From Chondrus crispus (lineage: Eukaryota > Rhodophyta > Florideophyceae > Gigartinales > Gigartinaceae): 64,000 bases of DNA. Position 1 is the first letter of the stretch. Each line of letters opens with the position of its first letter. The DNA lies in the NCBI RefSeq assembly GCF_000350225.1, contig NW_005179149.1, forward strand, positions 1-64,000, in the 5' to 3' direction. Below the pieces are notes generated by a model that was not told the DNA's origin, made no database searches, and worked only from the letters and a program-made list of their open reading frames with translations. A program made the translations under genes and the position numbers. Positions 11,345 through 22,301 of this stretch are shown one piece after another.

Positions 11345-11857
11345 TTAGTTGTCAACCCCTACGCTACCCAGAGCAGACCATAACTTGGCGGGTGGTACAG
11401 GGAGACTCTTGCGACGGCAGAATCGTAGGACGGTGTTATAATCTATGTAGTTCGCAGGTGCCCAGGTGTCGTCTTCGGCAGTATACCCATACCACCGGAC
11501 TCGGAAAAGCGGCATTTCGTCCGTTCCCGGTTTACGTCCGGTGAGGACCTCGACCACGTAGGTTTTGGGGTCCTCGTACGTCAGGGGGGGCCGTTTCGTC
11601 GCCTCAGAGGGCGTGCTTGGCGCGCGTTGAGGGGAGGCCTCAACCGCGAGTGACGGGGGAGGAGGACGTATCGAGGCAATGAGGGGAGGGTAACCGAAGG
11701 TACACGTAGACGCTAAGTTCGCGATGTGCTCCCAGGCGATCTCTCTTGTACTCGGTGGCGTTCCGTGGGGCTGCACGAGAGGTCCGTGACCACCGCCAGT
11801 GCGGAGGGCTCGGACGGGCCGATTTTCCTTTGATTTTTTCCAGGGCCCCGTCTCCAC
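11345..11857 (-). pseudogene. Element B: chromodomain tail
   Basis: A chromodomain is visible as TYVVEVL, then LFRVRWYGYTAEDDTWAPAN and IDYNTVLRFC, equivalent to that of element A. It lies in a different frame from the integrase (11,713-13,569), with the shift between about 11,760 and 11,857. The stop codon is at 11,345-11,347. Confidence 0.8.
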
Positions 11858-13569
11858 GTGTCAGGGGGCTTCGCCGTGAAGGTACGCGTTTGCTTGCTTG
11901 GCGACTTGTCGCCTCTCGGGGCGGGATCCGCTTGTCGAGGTCGTGGTGATTTCGGTCTCGTCTTCCCGGTACGTTGGTTGCGAGGCCGTAGCCTGAGAAG
12001 AGGAGGTGTCGTCTGTGTCCCGGTTAGTCCACCCGTAGAGCCAGAACTCCAAGTCAATTTGGATATGATCCGGGGGTGCGAGTCGCCCCGGAGGGCGTCT
12101 ATTAATCCCGATGTAGGGGCGCTCCCTGCGTTCCAGGTAACGAGTTTTGACCCCGAATGCCGGGTTACTGTCGCGTTGCGCGCCGCGTTCTCAACCTCGT
12201 TCCCATCGTGAGTAGGGGCGCCATCGTACGTGTCAGTTGGCGCGGAGAGATCGATCCCCAGTTCATCTGGGTCGAACTCGTCCTCTCTCGAAGGGGTTGG
12301 GACTCCGATGGGAAGAGAAGTAGCGGCGTCACTTTCGATCGCCGAAGGGGGCGTAGGCTCCGTCTCAGCGTCGACGAGGGTGGTCACCGCAGAGGGTGTT
12401 AGGTCCATGAGCTCGGTCCGGAGACAAGGGGCTTTCACAATGCGGTCTCTCGAGACTGGGTCCTTCAGGCCTGTAGTCCGGACAATGATCACTGTATGCT
12501 CGTCTAGGGCCACCACCGGGAATGGCCCTTCCGTCCGAGCGGCTAACTTTTTATTGACCCGGTCCTTATCCGTCTTCTCATCCACTCGCAGGGATGTCTC
12601 TCGCTCGATGAGGACTTGATCACCTATTGAGTAGTGCGGTGTCGGCGTCCGCAATCTCTTGTCGAAATCGCGTTTATAGCGATCTTGACCGGCGAGTAGC
12701 GTGTCGCGGGCGGTTGACATTAGCCCGCGCAACCACGTTATGAACCGGAGCTTGTATTGCGTCCGGGAGACATTGGGCCCCAGCGTAGGGGTCTGTTGGA
12801 TGGAAAGCGGCGACGGCGTCCGAGATAACACGAGATCAAACGGCTTCATGCCGATCATGCAGTTCACGGTACAGTTGTAACCGTAGGTTAGCGCGTCCGT
12901 AAACTGATTCCAATCGCTTTGGTTGTCGGCTAGGTAGTGCCGTAGGGAGGAAACCAGAGTGCGGTGGAACCTCTCCACTTGTCCATTAGCTTGTGGGTGA
13001 TAGGCTGTGGTGAACACGCTTTCGACGCAGAGGATTTTGCACACGGCAACGAAGAACCTTGACGTGAATTGACTCCCATTGCCGGGAAGTAGCTTCACTG
13101 GGGTTCCGAATATGAAGACCCAGTGTGTGACGAACGCCTGAGCAACGGGCTCGGCGGTAATTCTCTTAAGCGGCACCGTTTGGGTCAGCTTTGAGTAACG
13201 ATCACATATTACCAAGAGGTATCGATTGCCTCTTGGTGTTCTGGGGAGTTTGCCTAGGATGTCAATAGCGATAAACTCCAAGGGTACCATCGGAGGGAAC
13301 GTTTTTAACTTCGCGATATGCTTACGCAATTTAATGCGAGCTTTCGCACAGTCGGAGCACTTTCTGACTGTGGCGTATGCGTCGACGGACATACTCGGCC
13401 AGTAGTACCGTTGTCTTAATGTGTAGAACAGACGCCTGCCACCGGGATGTCCCGAGGCGGCGGGGTAATGCGCCATATACAGCACTCCCTCGCGCAGAGT
13501 GGTTGGTACGACGATTTGCTCAACACAGTCAAGGTGCCCTTTCCGACACAGTACCCCTTCTTTGTTCAT
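11713..13569 (-). pseudogene. Element B: integrase with one catalytic Asp lost
   Basis: The frame covers the zinc finger (HYPAASGHPGGRR and CSDCAKARIK), the first catalytic Asp in AIDILGKLPRTPRG, and the catalytic Glu in GQVERFHRTL. Where the second Asp should be, the sequence reads LLPGNGSQF instead of the SDNGSQF found in A, so the Asp is replaced by Gly. That alone should abolish strand transfer. A long low-complexity Thr/Pro/Asp tail follows the GPFPVVALDE strand, before the frame is lost ahead of the chromodomain. Confidence 0.85.
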
Positions 13570-13590
13570 GAAGAACTTGGAAAGGCGAAT

Positions 13591-15579
13591 TTAGGCCACA
13601 ACCTGCCCCTTCTTAAGATAGAAAGCGATCTCCTTACAGAACGGGTCGGAGTGTTGAGCGAGTACAATCTCGTCGTGCGTAATTGCGGCCTTGGAAGCCG
13701 GGGGGGCGAGGGCGAAGCATCCGTCGTGAATTTCGTCGTCCCACTCCTCGGATTCTACTTCCGGCTTGTCTTCGTGAAACTCCAAAACGGAGAAGTACGG
13801 TATGTCTTCGTCAATGGAGACGGTTGTGCCCCCTGTTGACAGTATTCGACTGAGGGCGTCGGCAAGACAATTCTTGATGCCCTTTGCGTACGTGACGTCG
13901 AAGTCAAACTCGGCTAGGCGCAAGCGACACCGTGCTAGACGCCCGCTTGCGTCGGCGAGATTCATTAACCAGCGAAGGGAATGATAGTCGGTGTTAACCG
14001 TGAATCGCTCGCGTTCCAAGTAAGGACGCAGCGTCTGAATGGCCCATACAATGGCCAAGCATTCTTTCTCCGTCGTGGAGTAATTCCTTTCCGCCGACGA
14101 GAGCGTTCGCGACCAGAACCCGACAGGGTATCTGTTACCATCCTCGTGTTGCTGTAATAAAGTGCAACCGAGTTGGGCATCGCAGGCATCCGTGTCGGGT
14201 GAATACGGTAGCCCAAGCCGCCGTAGTCCCAAGATCGGCGGGGAAATCAAGCAAGTCTTCAGAGCTTCGAAGGCAGACCTGCGGTCTCCGTCCAGTTCCG
14301 GGAGCCGATCGGGCTCCCCCTTCTTGAGCATGGACGTTAATGGTGCCGCAATCTTGGCGAAGTGGTCGACGAAACGTCGGTACACGTTACACATACCCAG
14401 AAACGAGCGAAGCTCGGTCTGGCTTCGTGGCGGCTTGGCCTCGGCCAGAGCCGAGACATTCTTCGGGGGCACATGAAGTTCCCCGGGTCGAATGATGTGA
14501 CCCAGGTACTCCACGGAGTCCTGAAAGAATTTAAACTTGTTCAATTTCAGTGATAACCTCTCTTGTTGTAACGCAGAGAGAATAACCTTGACATCCTTGA
14601 GATGAGTTTCATAATCCTTCGAGAATATGATAATGTCATCTAGATAGATGAGACAGCTCTTCCATCGGTATCCGGAGAGGAGAATGTCGAACATCCGTTG
14701 GAATGCGGCAGGCGCGTTCATTAGCCCGAACGGCATTCGGTTAAATTGATAAGTACCGGCATGACACGTGAACGTGGTTTTCGGACGGTCTTCTTCCGCA
14801 GCGGGGATTTCCCAATAACCCGAGTTACAATCTAGAGTTGTGAACACGTTTGCTTCGCCGAGCGAGTCCAGACACTCGTTCATACGAGGAATCGGGTAAG
14901 TGTCCCGTACTGTCATCGCGTTCAAACGTCTGTAATCGACGCAGAAACGGAGGGATCCATCCGGTTTGGGAATGAGAACCACCGGGGATGCCCACTCTGA
15001 TTGTGATCGGGAGATGACCCCGCTTGAGAGCATCCTATCCACGGCGTCTTGTTCGGCTTGTCGCGACCGTGGTCCAGCCCGATATGACTGACATCGAAAT
15101 GGCTTCGAGCCGGGGTTGAGTTCGATCCGGTGCTGCGTCGCCCGGACTTCCCCGAGATCGCCACTCCACATACGGAGGTACGGCGTAAGCATTTCACGCA
15201 CTCGCGTGCGGACATGCGACGGAAGATGTTGGAGGGAGACAGCGTCAATCTCTTGGGGTTCTTCCTTCGACGAAGCCGGAGGGAGCTTCTCCCCCTTCTC
15301 AGATTGGGGCTTGTCCCGTTCTGTAAATTCTGCCGCTAGGAGGGCGTCGAGAGGCATCGCGGTGCGTATCATGGCACGCAAATGAGGGGTAACGTACCCC
15401 AGAACCTGGTTCTTCGAGAGGCGCTTGGGGGCCGTGGCGAAGTTGGCCACCAAGACCTTGAACTCTCGAAGTGCAGTGATATGCGCGACCCCATTCGACA
15501 GGGAGACGCGGTGTTTTGCATATAGCTGCGGGTTGAGTTCCAATACGGAGAGACCTGTACGACTGTTGGTCACATGCAC
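13591..15579 (-). pseudogene. Element B: reverse transcriptase and RNase H
   Basis: A 662-codon open stretch holds GSLRFCVDYRRLNAMTVRD, FTTLDCNSGYWEIP, FNRMPFGLMNAPAAFQ, the YLDD active site in CLIYLDDIIIF, and RNase H with DTDACDAQLG and a conserved LADALSRI near the end. It ends at a TAA (13,591-13,593), and the same frame resumes at once into integrase, so one nonsense change separates the two. Upstream, a TGA near 15,694 separates it from the protease in the same frame. Confidence 0.85.
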
Positions 15580-15693
15580 CCAGACTTGCGTCCCTGGTTG
15601 TATGATAACCGGACGAGAAACTTTGAGTTTGGGGGAAACTCGACCCGGGTCCTTTTCATACTCCTGCTCCGAGGGAAGCGGAGGTGCTTCGGC

Positions 15694-16035
15694 TCAACGA
15701 GTTGCCGATTTTCTCACGATGGGGACTTTTGTCCCATCATCGAGCTCGACCACCTTTGTAAGTGGATAGATGGCCTCGACAAACATGTCGTTAAAGTCAC
15801 AGCCCAGGATGACTGGAGCTGCCAGGCGCTCGCACATGATGAACTTGCATTTCATGGTGCGCGTTGCTAGTCGAACCACGAGGGTGACGGAGCCGCTTGT
15901 TCGTAATGGCTGTCCATTCGCGTCGGCGATAGTCGGGACTTCCCCCGGTTCGAGTAAGCTCTCCCATCCTTTGGGCAGGGTGTCGGCAGGACAAAATTGG
16001 AGCCGGCACCCGTGTCCAGGATGGTGAGTTGACAC
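15694..16035 (-). pseudogene. Element B: aspartic protease region
   Basis: The strand APVILGCDFND and the KVPIVRK segment match element A. The catalytic DTGAGSNFV is encoded just upstream near 16,000-16,020, but in another frame, so the protease is split by a frameshift at about 15,990. Confidence 0.75.
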
Positions 16036-16395
16036 ACCATGATGGAGGTGGTGAGCCCAAGGTCTACGTAGACCTTTTAATTACGTCAAGACAGTGCATA
16101 AACTGGCTCGACGGCCTTGTCATTGGGGGAGTGCCCCCCGTTGTTAAGACGCCACGATCGGCGAAGCGTCCCCATGCCCGTCGGATCGGGATTGGAGGGA
16201 CTCGCTTGATAGGCGTGTCTCCGTCCCAAGACGCGGATCGCCGGCTCCGGGAGCGGGGTTGACGCCGTATCCCGCGATGGAATGTCAGCGATTTTCAGCT
16301 GTGGGTCTCCTAGTTTTTCGGAGGTGCGGTCTTGCCGTACGGAGAGCTTAACTTCTCCGAAGCGGAGGGAGACTTCGACGGCAAGACGGGTGCGA

Positions 16396-18385
16396 TCAGC
16401 CGATTAGCCTCGAACTGAGGAGGGCTACAGCGCACAAGTACGCGTCTGCCGGAACACGAGCCTTCTGTGCCGTCGTGAGCTTCTCAAAATTATGTGGGAC
16501 GAGCGACACATCGCGCACCTTCATGCTACAGTCGGAGTTAATATGATCCCGGACTTTGTAGCATGTGTAGCAGATGATTTGCGGAGAAGGTGTCTTCATG
16601 TCCCGGGTTCCCTCTCGACTGGCCTAACCGGGAGACTTCTCACGCGGTCTCGGAAGCCGGGCCGGGTCCTTGTAGGTCGGGCGCGCTCTCCGTAGAACAA
16701 CGAATCATTGTCGTTGAATGAAGATCCCTCGGTGGGAAATGACGGTGACCAGCTGCAGCGATGAACGGCTCGTCATTCGCGAGGAAATTCTCGGCCTCCA
16801 GGCCGGTATGATAGCTCGGGGTCAGACCCGCGGTTGTCGATGAGGGCATACTGTCTGCCGTCGCCAACAATTGCTTGGCGGCGGGTCTTGCGAAGTCAAC
16901 GCGTCTTCTCGCCCCAGCCGTCTGCGCGCGGTAGGCCGCCCCTTGAGCGCGGGCTTCGGCCGCAGTGTCTTCGAATGAGGATCGGAGCTGATTCTCCCTT
17001 GCTTGGAGCACCAACGGCTTGATCGCCGGAAGGAGGCCCTTTATGAACAAGGTAGTGCGTTCATAGGGGAAATTGATGTCCCCACACCGCGCAAGGGCGG
17101 TTAACATACGAGTCGCATACTCGGTCTCAACTTCGCCGGGTTTTTGGCGTAAATACCGGACCACAGAGAGCGCTTGCTCGATCTGAATATTCTTAGCATA
17201 CGTACGAAGCAACCAGTTCACTGCTGCTGGCCACGACGCAATCCCTTGATTGCGTCGGAAGTATCCTCGATGGGATTCATGCGCCTCCTTCGCCGGCGGG
17301 TTGAAGAGATGCGGCAAGGCCATGAGAGCCATCGCCTCCGACATTTCTGCGTTGTCGAAATTTTCCTTACATCTAGCCAAAAAGCTGATGACTTTGATCG
17401 GATTGGACCCGTTAAACTTGTACTCTCCCATTACGACGAGAAGATATTGCACGCGCTTGCGCGTCGTGGCGTACACCTTTGCGTCGACGGTGGGGTATGT
17501 ATTCACGAGACTGTTATCTCGATAATTACACGCGCCTCGGAAGTAGTGGTTTGTCGTTTTTCACACAGTGAAACCCTTCGCCTTAGGGCCGAAGGTAGGT
17601 CGTGGTACCGTGAACGCCTCGGCTTCGGAGTTTGAATCGGAGTCGGATTCTGAAGCTGAGGGCGGGGATCCACCCGAGTAACCGGAGAAATCCTCCGGGT
17701 CAGGTCGGCTTCCGTGGCCGGACTTGTGACGGCGGCCTTCGGTCTTGACCTTCTTGTCGCTGGACGATCTTGGCGACGGGCCTCGGGCGGCCGCTAGGTC
17801 CGGGATAGGATCCCGTTGTCCCTCCATCGTCAGGCGATCGGGGAGCCGAATCCCGGCGGCCGTGAGGGCCGATTAGGTGACGTCGGCTAACAGTAGATTT
17901 TCGTCCAACGGATGTAACGCATGTAACTGCGGGTCAGATCTTGGCTTCAACGCGGTCGACTCGTCTTGTCTAGCGGGGACGGGTCGTGTTTGCGCCGATT
18001 CCAAGGCGAGGTTACGCCGACGGAGGTCGTTGACTTCCTGCGTCAGGCGATTTACTTGCTCCCGTAGAGGAAGGAGCGTCTCGTCGACGATGTACCCGAT
18101 GTACTTCTGCCACGCTCAAATGAGCACGCCTTCTAGTGCAGCGAGGCGATCACGTCCCTGTTGGGACTGTACCTCCGCCTGAGCGGCGATCTTACCAGCA
18201 ACAAGGCTGTCCAACATCTCGCGTATCTTGGCGTTGTGCGAGTTGAGTTTCTCCTTGATTAAGTTGAGAGAGAACCTCTCGGCTTCACGGAGGCCTTCGC
18301 GGCGGTTCCGCGTAATCCACGCCGCGACGGGCGCTGGGACGTCTCTCGGACGAGTGTCATGGTACGACTCGGAGCTGGTCACCAT
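16396..18385 (-). pseudogene. Element B: gag, several breaks
   Basis: The start is the ATG at 18,385 (MVTSSESYHDTRPRDVPAPV). Fragments at 18,385-18,116, 17,827-17,561, 17,506-16,640 and 16,599-16,396 line up in order with gag of element A but in more than one frame, with stops between. The last fragment has a zinc knuckle, CYTCYKVRDHINSDC, with spacing CX2CX5HX4C, one residue longer than the usual CX2CX4HX4C. Confidence 0.8.
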
Positions 18386-18499
18386 GACGAATACACCTAC
18401 GGTCGGTGCGTGAGGGAAAGGAGCAGTGAGGATAGATAGAAAGGGAAATAGGTCAGGGAAGAAAGAGGACACTTGGATGCACGAGAGTATCGACTGTTT

Positions 18500-18515
18500 C
18501 TAAGTCGAGAGACGA
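18500..18515 (-). other. tRNA primer-binding site of element B (degraded)
   Basis: On the minus strand it reads TCGTCTCTCGACTTAG; the expected initial TGG is mutated to TCG. It is otherwise the same as in element E. Confidence 0.65.
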
Positions 18516-18518
18516 AAA

Positions 18519-19162
18519 TGTCGTGCACTACAGCCACGTGTGGCGGATGTAGGCAGAGCGACGCGCGTTTGTACGCCTAAGGGAATTCAGGAGCCCACCC
18601 GGTGTATGACCGGAACCGGGATCCGGGCGCGGCTTGCGCTATAGAAAGGTAGAACTAGAGTCAGCAATAAACAGGCAGAACTGAAGGAAAAACAGACTAA
18701 CAGAACGGGCAGCACCGTAGTTAAAGTAGCGCTCGCGCGGTTGGGTCGACGCGCGCGGGGAAGACAGTTGGGATTCCAGGGGTGTAGATGGCTAGGTCGG
18801 TATGGGCGAGCCAGTACCGAGTCGAGGCTACAACCTGGAATCCAGAAACCAAGGTAAAAGACCCGAGGCTTCGTGCGTCTTTACTTTGATTATCGGGTTG
18901 ACTACATAGTCCCCGTCGCCGTCATGGCGAGACTAAATTATACTGTAAATTAGAATAACTAGAATATAACGGGTGTAGCCCCGAGGGGACCAAGTAAAAG
19001 CCCCCATGGCCCGACGGGTGGCAGAGGGATCACACCTGTCGACCGGTATGGTCCGGCCGGGACACATCGGGGCCCACGTGTACCCGTGACACACGTGGTG
19101 CCGGCGAGCGCGATTATGGCGGGTAAGGACAGCTGTCCCGCCATATTGTACAGTGCACTACA
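18519..19162 (-). repeat. 5' LTR of element B
   Basis: The 644-bp segment begins TGTCGTGCACT and ends AGTGCACTACA, an 11-bp inverted repeat with one mismatch. It is closely similar along its length to the LTR at 21,654-22,301. Shared blocks include the TGTAGATGGCT/TGTGGATGGCT segment, GAGGCTACAACCT and GGACAGCTGTCCCGC. Confidence 0.75.
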
Positions 19163-19910
19163 GTCTGCGTATTTTACGCACGTCTCTCCCGAGAACCCCA
19201 GAGTCCTCTCCGTGTCTACATTAATCAAAAATGCGCCTCGTCTGCATTGCCAATGTCCTTCTCACCAATTTCTTGGCTCCTAAAGTCCCGTGCCAGCTTC
19301 TTAAAATGGAATGCAACTTCCTTCCCAATAAAAAGTTCTTTTGCAGGAGCAAGTAAAAGTATTCCAGTGTGAGCAGGGCGCACAATTTTATATCTTCGCG
19401 CAAAGGATTGTACCCAACGGGTAGTTACCAGGGGTGTGCGGGCATATGGAAGTACGGGCAGAATTCCCCGCAGGTATCGGTGCATTATCAAGTACACTTG
19501 GCATGCCCTTGGTACCCATGCCCGTCATGCATTCTGTAGCTCTACTGCACGGATGCATACATGCCCTTCCAATTTTTTAAACTAAAATGCTCGTTTAATG
19601 CGGCCATGCCACCATGCCTGCGCATGTCCAGCTGTGGTATATCGCAAAGTGTCCACTAGTGTACATACTGTACTCGAACATCCGATGGTGTATGACAAGG
19701 ACCTTCTTGGTTAATTCCCAATTCGAAAGATAAATACCTTATCGCCCGGTAACTTGGGCAGCGCAATTCGCGTCCGTGTACGTACTGTACTCGACTCATA
19801 CCGTCTAATGTATGATACCGGCGTACCTCGCTGGCGCCTCAGTGCAGCACCGTTACTGCCTGACGTTTAGTCGTACCGTTACAGTCTGGCACTGTAAGAA
19901 CGGGGACTAC
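19163..19910. other. Stretch between LTR B and LTR D, no gene seen
   Basis: No convincing coding frame is seen. Two imperfect copies of a TACxTACTGTACTCGA...GTATGA block occur at about 19,661-19,693 and 19,779-19,816. The segment may be host sequence or remains of an older element. Confidence 0.4.
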
Positions 19911-20395
19911 TGTAGTAGATATAATAAAGTAGGGAAGGTGAAGGACTTGAGGGGATCATCGATCAACGCAGTGGCATCATCTCGAGGGCCGACCTTTTTT
20001 CTCTTGGTTTTGTGCCAAAGTCTTTTGCCTGACTACGCTTTAGTCTTCCCTTTTGTACATCGAGTACAACGAAAAGTCCTCTACCGCAGGGCTAGCGCAC
20101 GACGAGCGCTCCGCATACCGCCCGGATTCGTCCTCCGTGACGACGTCGCCTCTGCACGGCGTCGAGTTATCACGTCGAGGACGTCGATCTGTCTTTCGTG
20201 GCATCGTTGTGTCGAACCCACAACGCTCTACCAAAACCTCTACCAACCAGCTACCGAACTCCCTTCTGTCTTGTTTTGTGGTTCTTACTACACGTGTGAA
20301 CGGCACTCGTCGCGTCTCGCACGCTTCGAACTACAGTACGACGTGTCGCAGCTCCCGCTACCCGAAGCTGGTCGAGCGCGTCCCGTTCTACTACA
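19911..20395 (+). repeat. 5' LTR of retrotransposon D (plus strand)
   Basis: The 485-bp segment begins TGTAGTAGA and ends TCTACTACA, a 9-bp terminal inverted repeat. One base after it comes the PBS. Unlike the other elements here it faces right. The end motif (TGTAG...CTACA) is shared with the LTR of element C. Confidence 0.65.
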
Positions 20396-20396
20396 C

Positions 20397-20412
20397 TGGT
20401 CTCCCGACCTAG
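20397..20412 (+). other. tRNA primer-binding site of element D
   Basis: TGGTCTCCCGACCTAG, the same 16 bases as in element C but on the plus strand, immediately downstream of the LTR. Confidence 0.8.
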
Positions 20413-20477
20413 AAGTGTGAGCGCTCGCTACGTTTGCTGCGCAAAGCAATATTGTTGGCAACCGTCGCCTCGTCGAT

Positions 20478-21125
20478 ATGAGTTCGCCTCATCGTTCCCT
20501 CGCTGGTTCCGAAGCCGCGGAACCGTCCGCTCTGATCCCACCGCCGGTTGAACCGAACGGAGTCGTTGAACATGCTTCGGACTTTCGCCCAACTCAAGGT
20601 GCTCCCGACATGAATTCGTACGAAAGGATGCTTCGAAACTTCGAAGATATACGTGAAGCGCTTCGTAGCGACGTCTATGATGACATCTACGAGCATTGCC
20701 GAGAAAATCTCCGTGAACTAGTGTTGGGTCGATACCAATCTTTCACGCAAGGACTTGAGAGCCTCCGAGCTCACGTCGATACGATCAAATCTTGACTCGA
20801 CCTTTGCGAGAGCCTTATCCCCGATAGGTCAACTGACTTGACCGCCGAGGAGATGGGCGCATTCTCGCGCCTGGCCGCTCAAGTGAATCAGAAACGAAGC
20901 CGCGCGAATCGGCTGCGAGAGAGAGGATCGGATATATTCTCGACGTCTGCGAACGCTCGCAACGTGTCTCGACCGAGTCCGGTTTTGTTGCGCCCTTTTA
21001 ACCCTCTTCCTACAGGTTCCGATCGTCTGGGACAGAATGGCCTTCGTCGTGAAGCTCACGCTCGTGAAGCACGGGTCACGGCCCCTCCGTTTGTGTTCCA
21101 CAAGATTCCATACCGACGGGAAACG
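20478..21125 (+). pseudogene. Element D: gag fragment, truncated
   Basis: The frame starts at an ATG (20,478) and runs 105 codons to a TGA at 20,793-20,795. A helical segment (SYERMLRNFEDIREALRSDV, then a QGLESLRAHV stretch) matches gag of element C. Similar residues continue past the stop: an AEEMGAFSRLAAQ stretch near 20,845 matches AEQLGAFAHLTAE of C. Gag is cut off at about 21,125-21,164, where minus-strand element E sequence begins. Confidence 0.65.
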
Positions 21126-21163
21126 CTTTCACCGCCACTCGTTGTGACTCCCTTCAGTCATGG

Positions 21164-21533
21164 CGATATTACGCCGGCGGAGGTCGATGACTTCCTGCGT
21201 GCGGCGATTTACTTCCTCTCGTAGACGAAGGAGCGTCTCGTCGACGATGGACCCGATGTCTTTCTGCCACGCTCGAGTGAGAACGCCTTCTAGCGCGGCG
21301 AGGCGATCACGTCCCTGTTGGGACTGTACCTCCGCCTGAGCGGCGATCTTACCAGCAACAAGCCTGGCAATCATCTTGGCAGTGTGCGAGTTGAGTTTCT
21401 CCTCGATTAAGTTGAGGGAGAACCTCTCGGCTTCACGGAGGCCTTCGCGACGGTTCCGCCTGATCCACGCTGCGACGGGCGCTGGGACGTCTCTCGGACG
21501 AGTGTCATGGGACGACTCGGAGCCGGTCACCAT
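21164..21533 (-). pseudogene. Element E: 5' fragment of gag
   Basis: From the ATG at 21,533 (MVTGSESSHDTRPRDVPAPV) about 123 codons match gag of element B at high identity. Similarity ends abruptly near 21,164, where element D begins, so E is only LTR, leader and the first third of gag. Confidence 0.75.
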
Positions 21534-21634
21534 GGGGGATACACCTAACGATCGGTGCGTGAGAGAGGCGAGGAAAACAAATGAAGATATGTCAGGGAAG
21601 AGGCAACTCGGACACACCAGAGTATCGACTGTTT

Positions 21635-21650
21635 CTAAGTCGAGAGACCA
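21635..21650 (-). other. tRNA primer-binding site of element E
   Basis: On the minus strand it reads TGGTCTCTCGACTTAG, three bases from the LTR end. Confidence 0.75.
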
Positions 21651-21653
21651 AAA

Positions 21654-22301
21654 TGTCGTGCACTACGGCCACGTGTGGCGGGCCGTAGGCAGAGTGACGC
21701 ACGTTCGTACGCGTAAGGGAATTCGGGAGACCACCTGGTGGATGACCAGAACCGGGATCCGGGCGCGGCTTGCGCGGTAGAAAAGTAGAACTAGAGTCAG
21801 CAAGAAAGAGGTACAATTAAAGGAAAAACAGAGCTAACGAAGCGGACAGCACAGTAGTTAACTTAGGTCTCGCGCGGGTGGGTCGACGAGCGCAAGGAAG
21901 CCAGTTACAATTCTAGGGGTGTGGATGGCTCGGTCGGTATGGGCGAGCCAGTACTGAGTCCAGGCTACAACCTAGAATCCAGAAACCAAGGTAAAAGACC
22001 CGAGGCTTCGTGACTCTTTACTTTGATTATCGGGTCGACTATATAGTCCTCGTCGCTGTAATGGCGAAGCTAAATTATACTGTAAATTAAAATAACTAGA
22101 ATATAACGGGTGTAGCCCCGAGGGGACCAAGTAAAAGCCCCTATAGGCTCGTCGGGTTGCAGAAGGATCACATGTGTCCACCGGTGAGGTCCGGCAGAGA
22201 GACCGGGGAGTCCACGTGTACCCATGGTACACGTGATGGCGGTCCGGCGCGATTTTGGCGGGTAAGGACAGCTGTCCCGCTATAGTGTAAAGTGCACTAC
22301 A
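21654..22301 (-). repeat. 5' LTR of element E
   Basis: The 648-bp segment begins TGTCGTGCACT and ends AGTGCACTACA, the same ends as LTR B. It is closely similar to LTR B along its length with scattered substitutions and small indels, so B and E belong to one subfamily. Confidence 0.75.

Larger units (their letters stand above)
11284..19162 (-). mobile_element. Ty3/gypsy chromovirus retrotransposon B, decayed
   Basis: Minus-strand order is LTR (18,519-19,162), PBS, gag (18,385 to 16,396), protease, RT-RNase H, integrase and chromodomain. It is related to A throughout but clearly diverged. It is better preserved: two long frames of 662 and 618 codons cover RT through the integrase tail, in the same frame and separated by one TAA. 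There is no separate 3' LTR; the LTR of A directly adjoins it. Confidence 0.85.
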
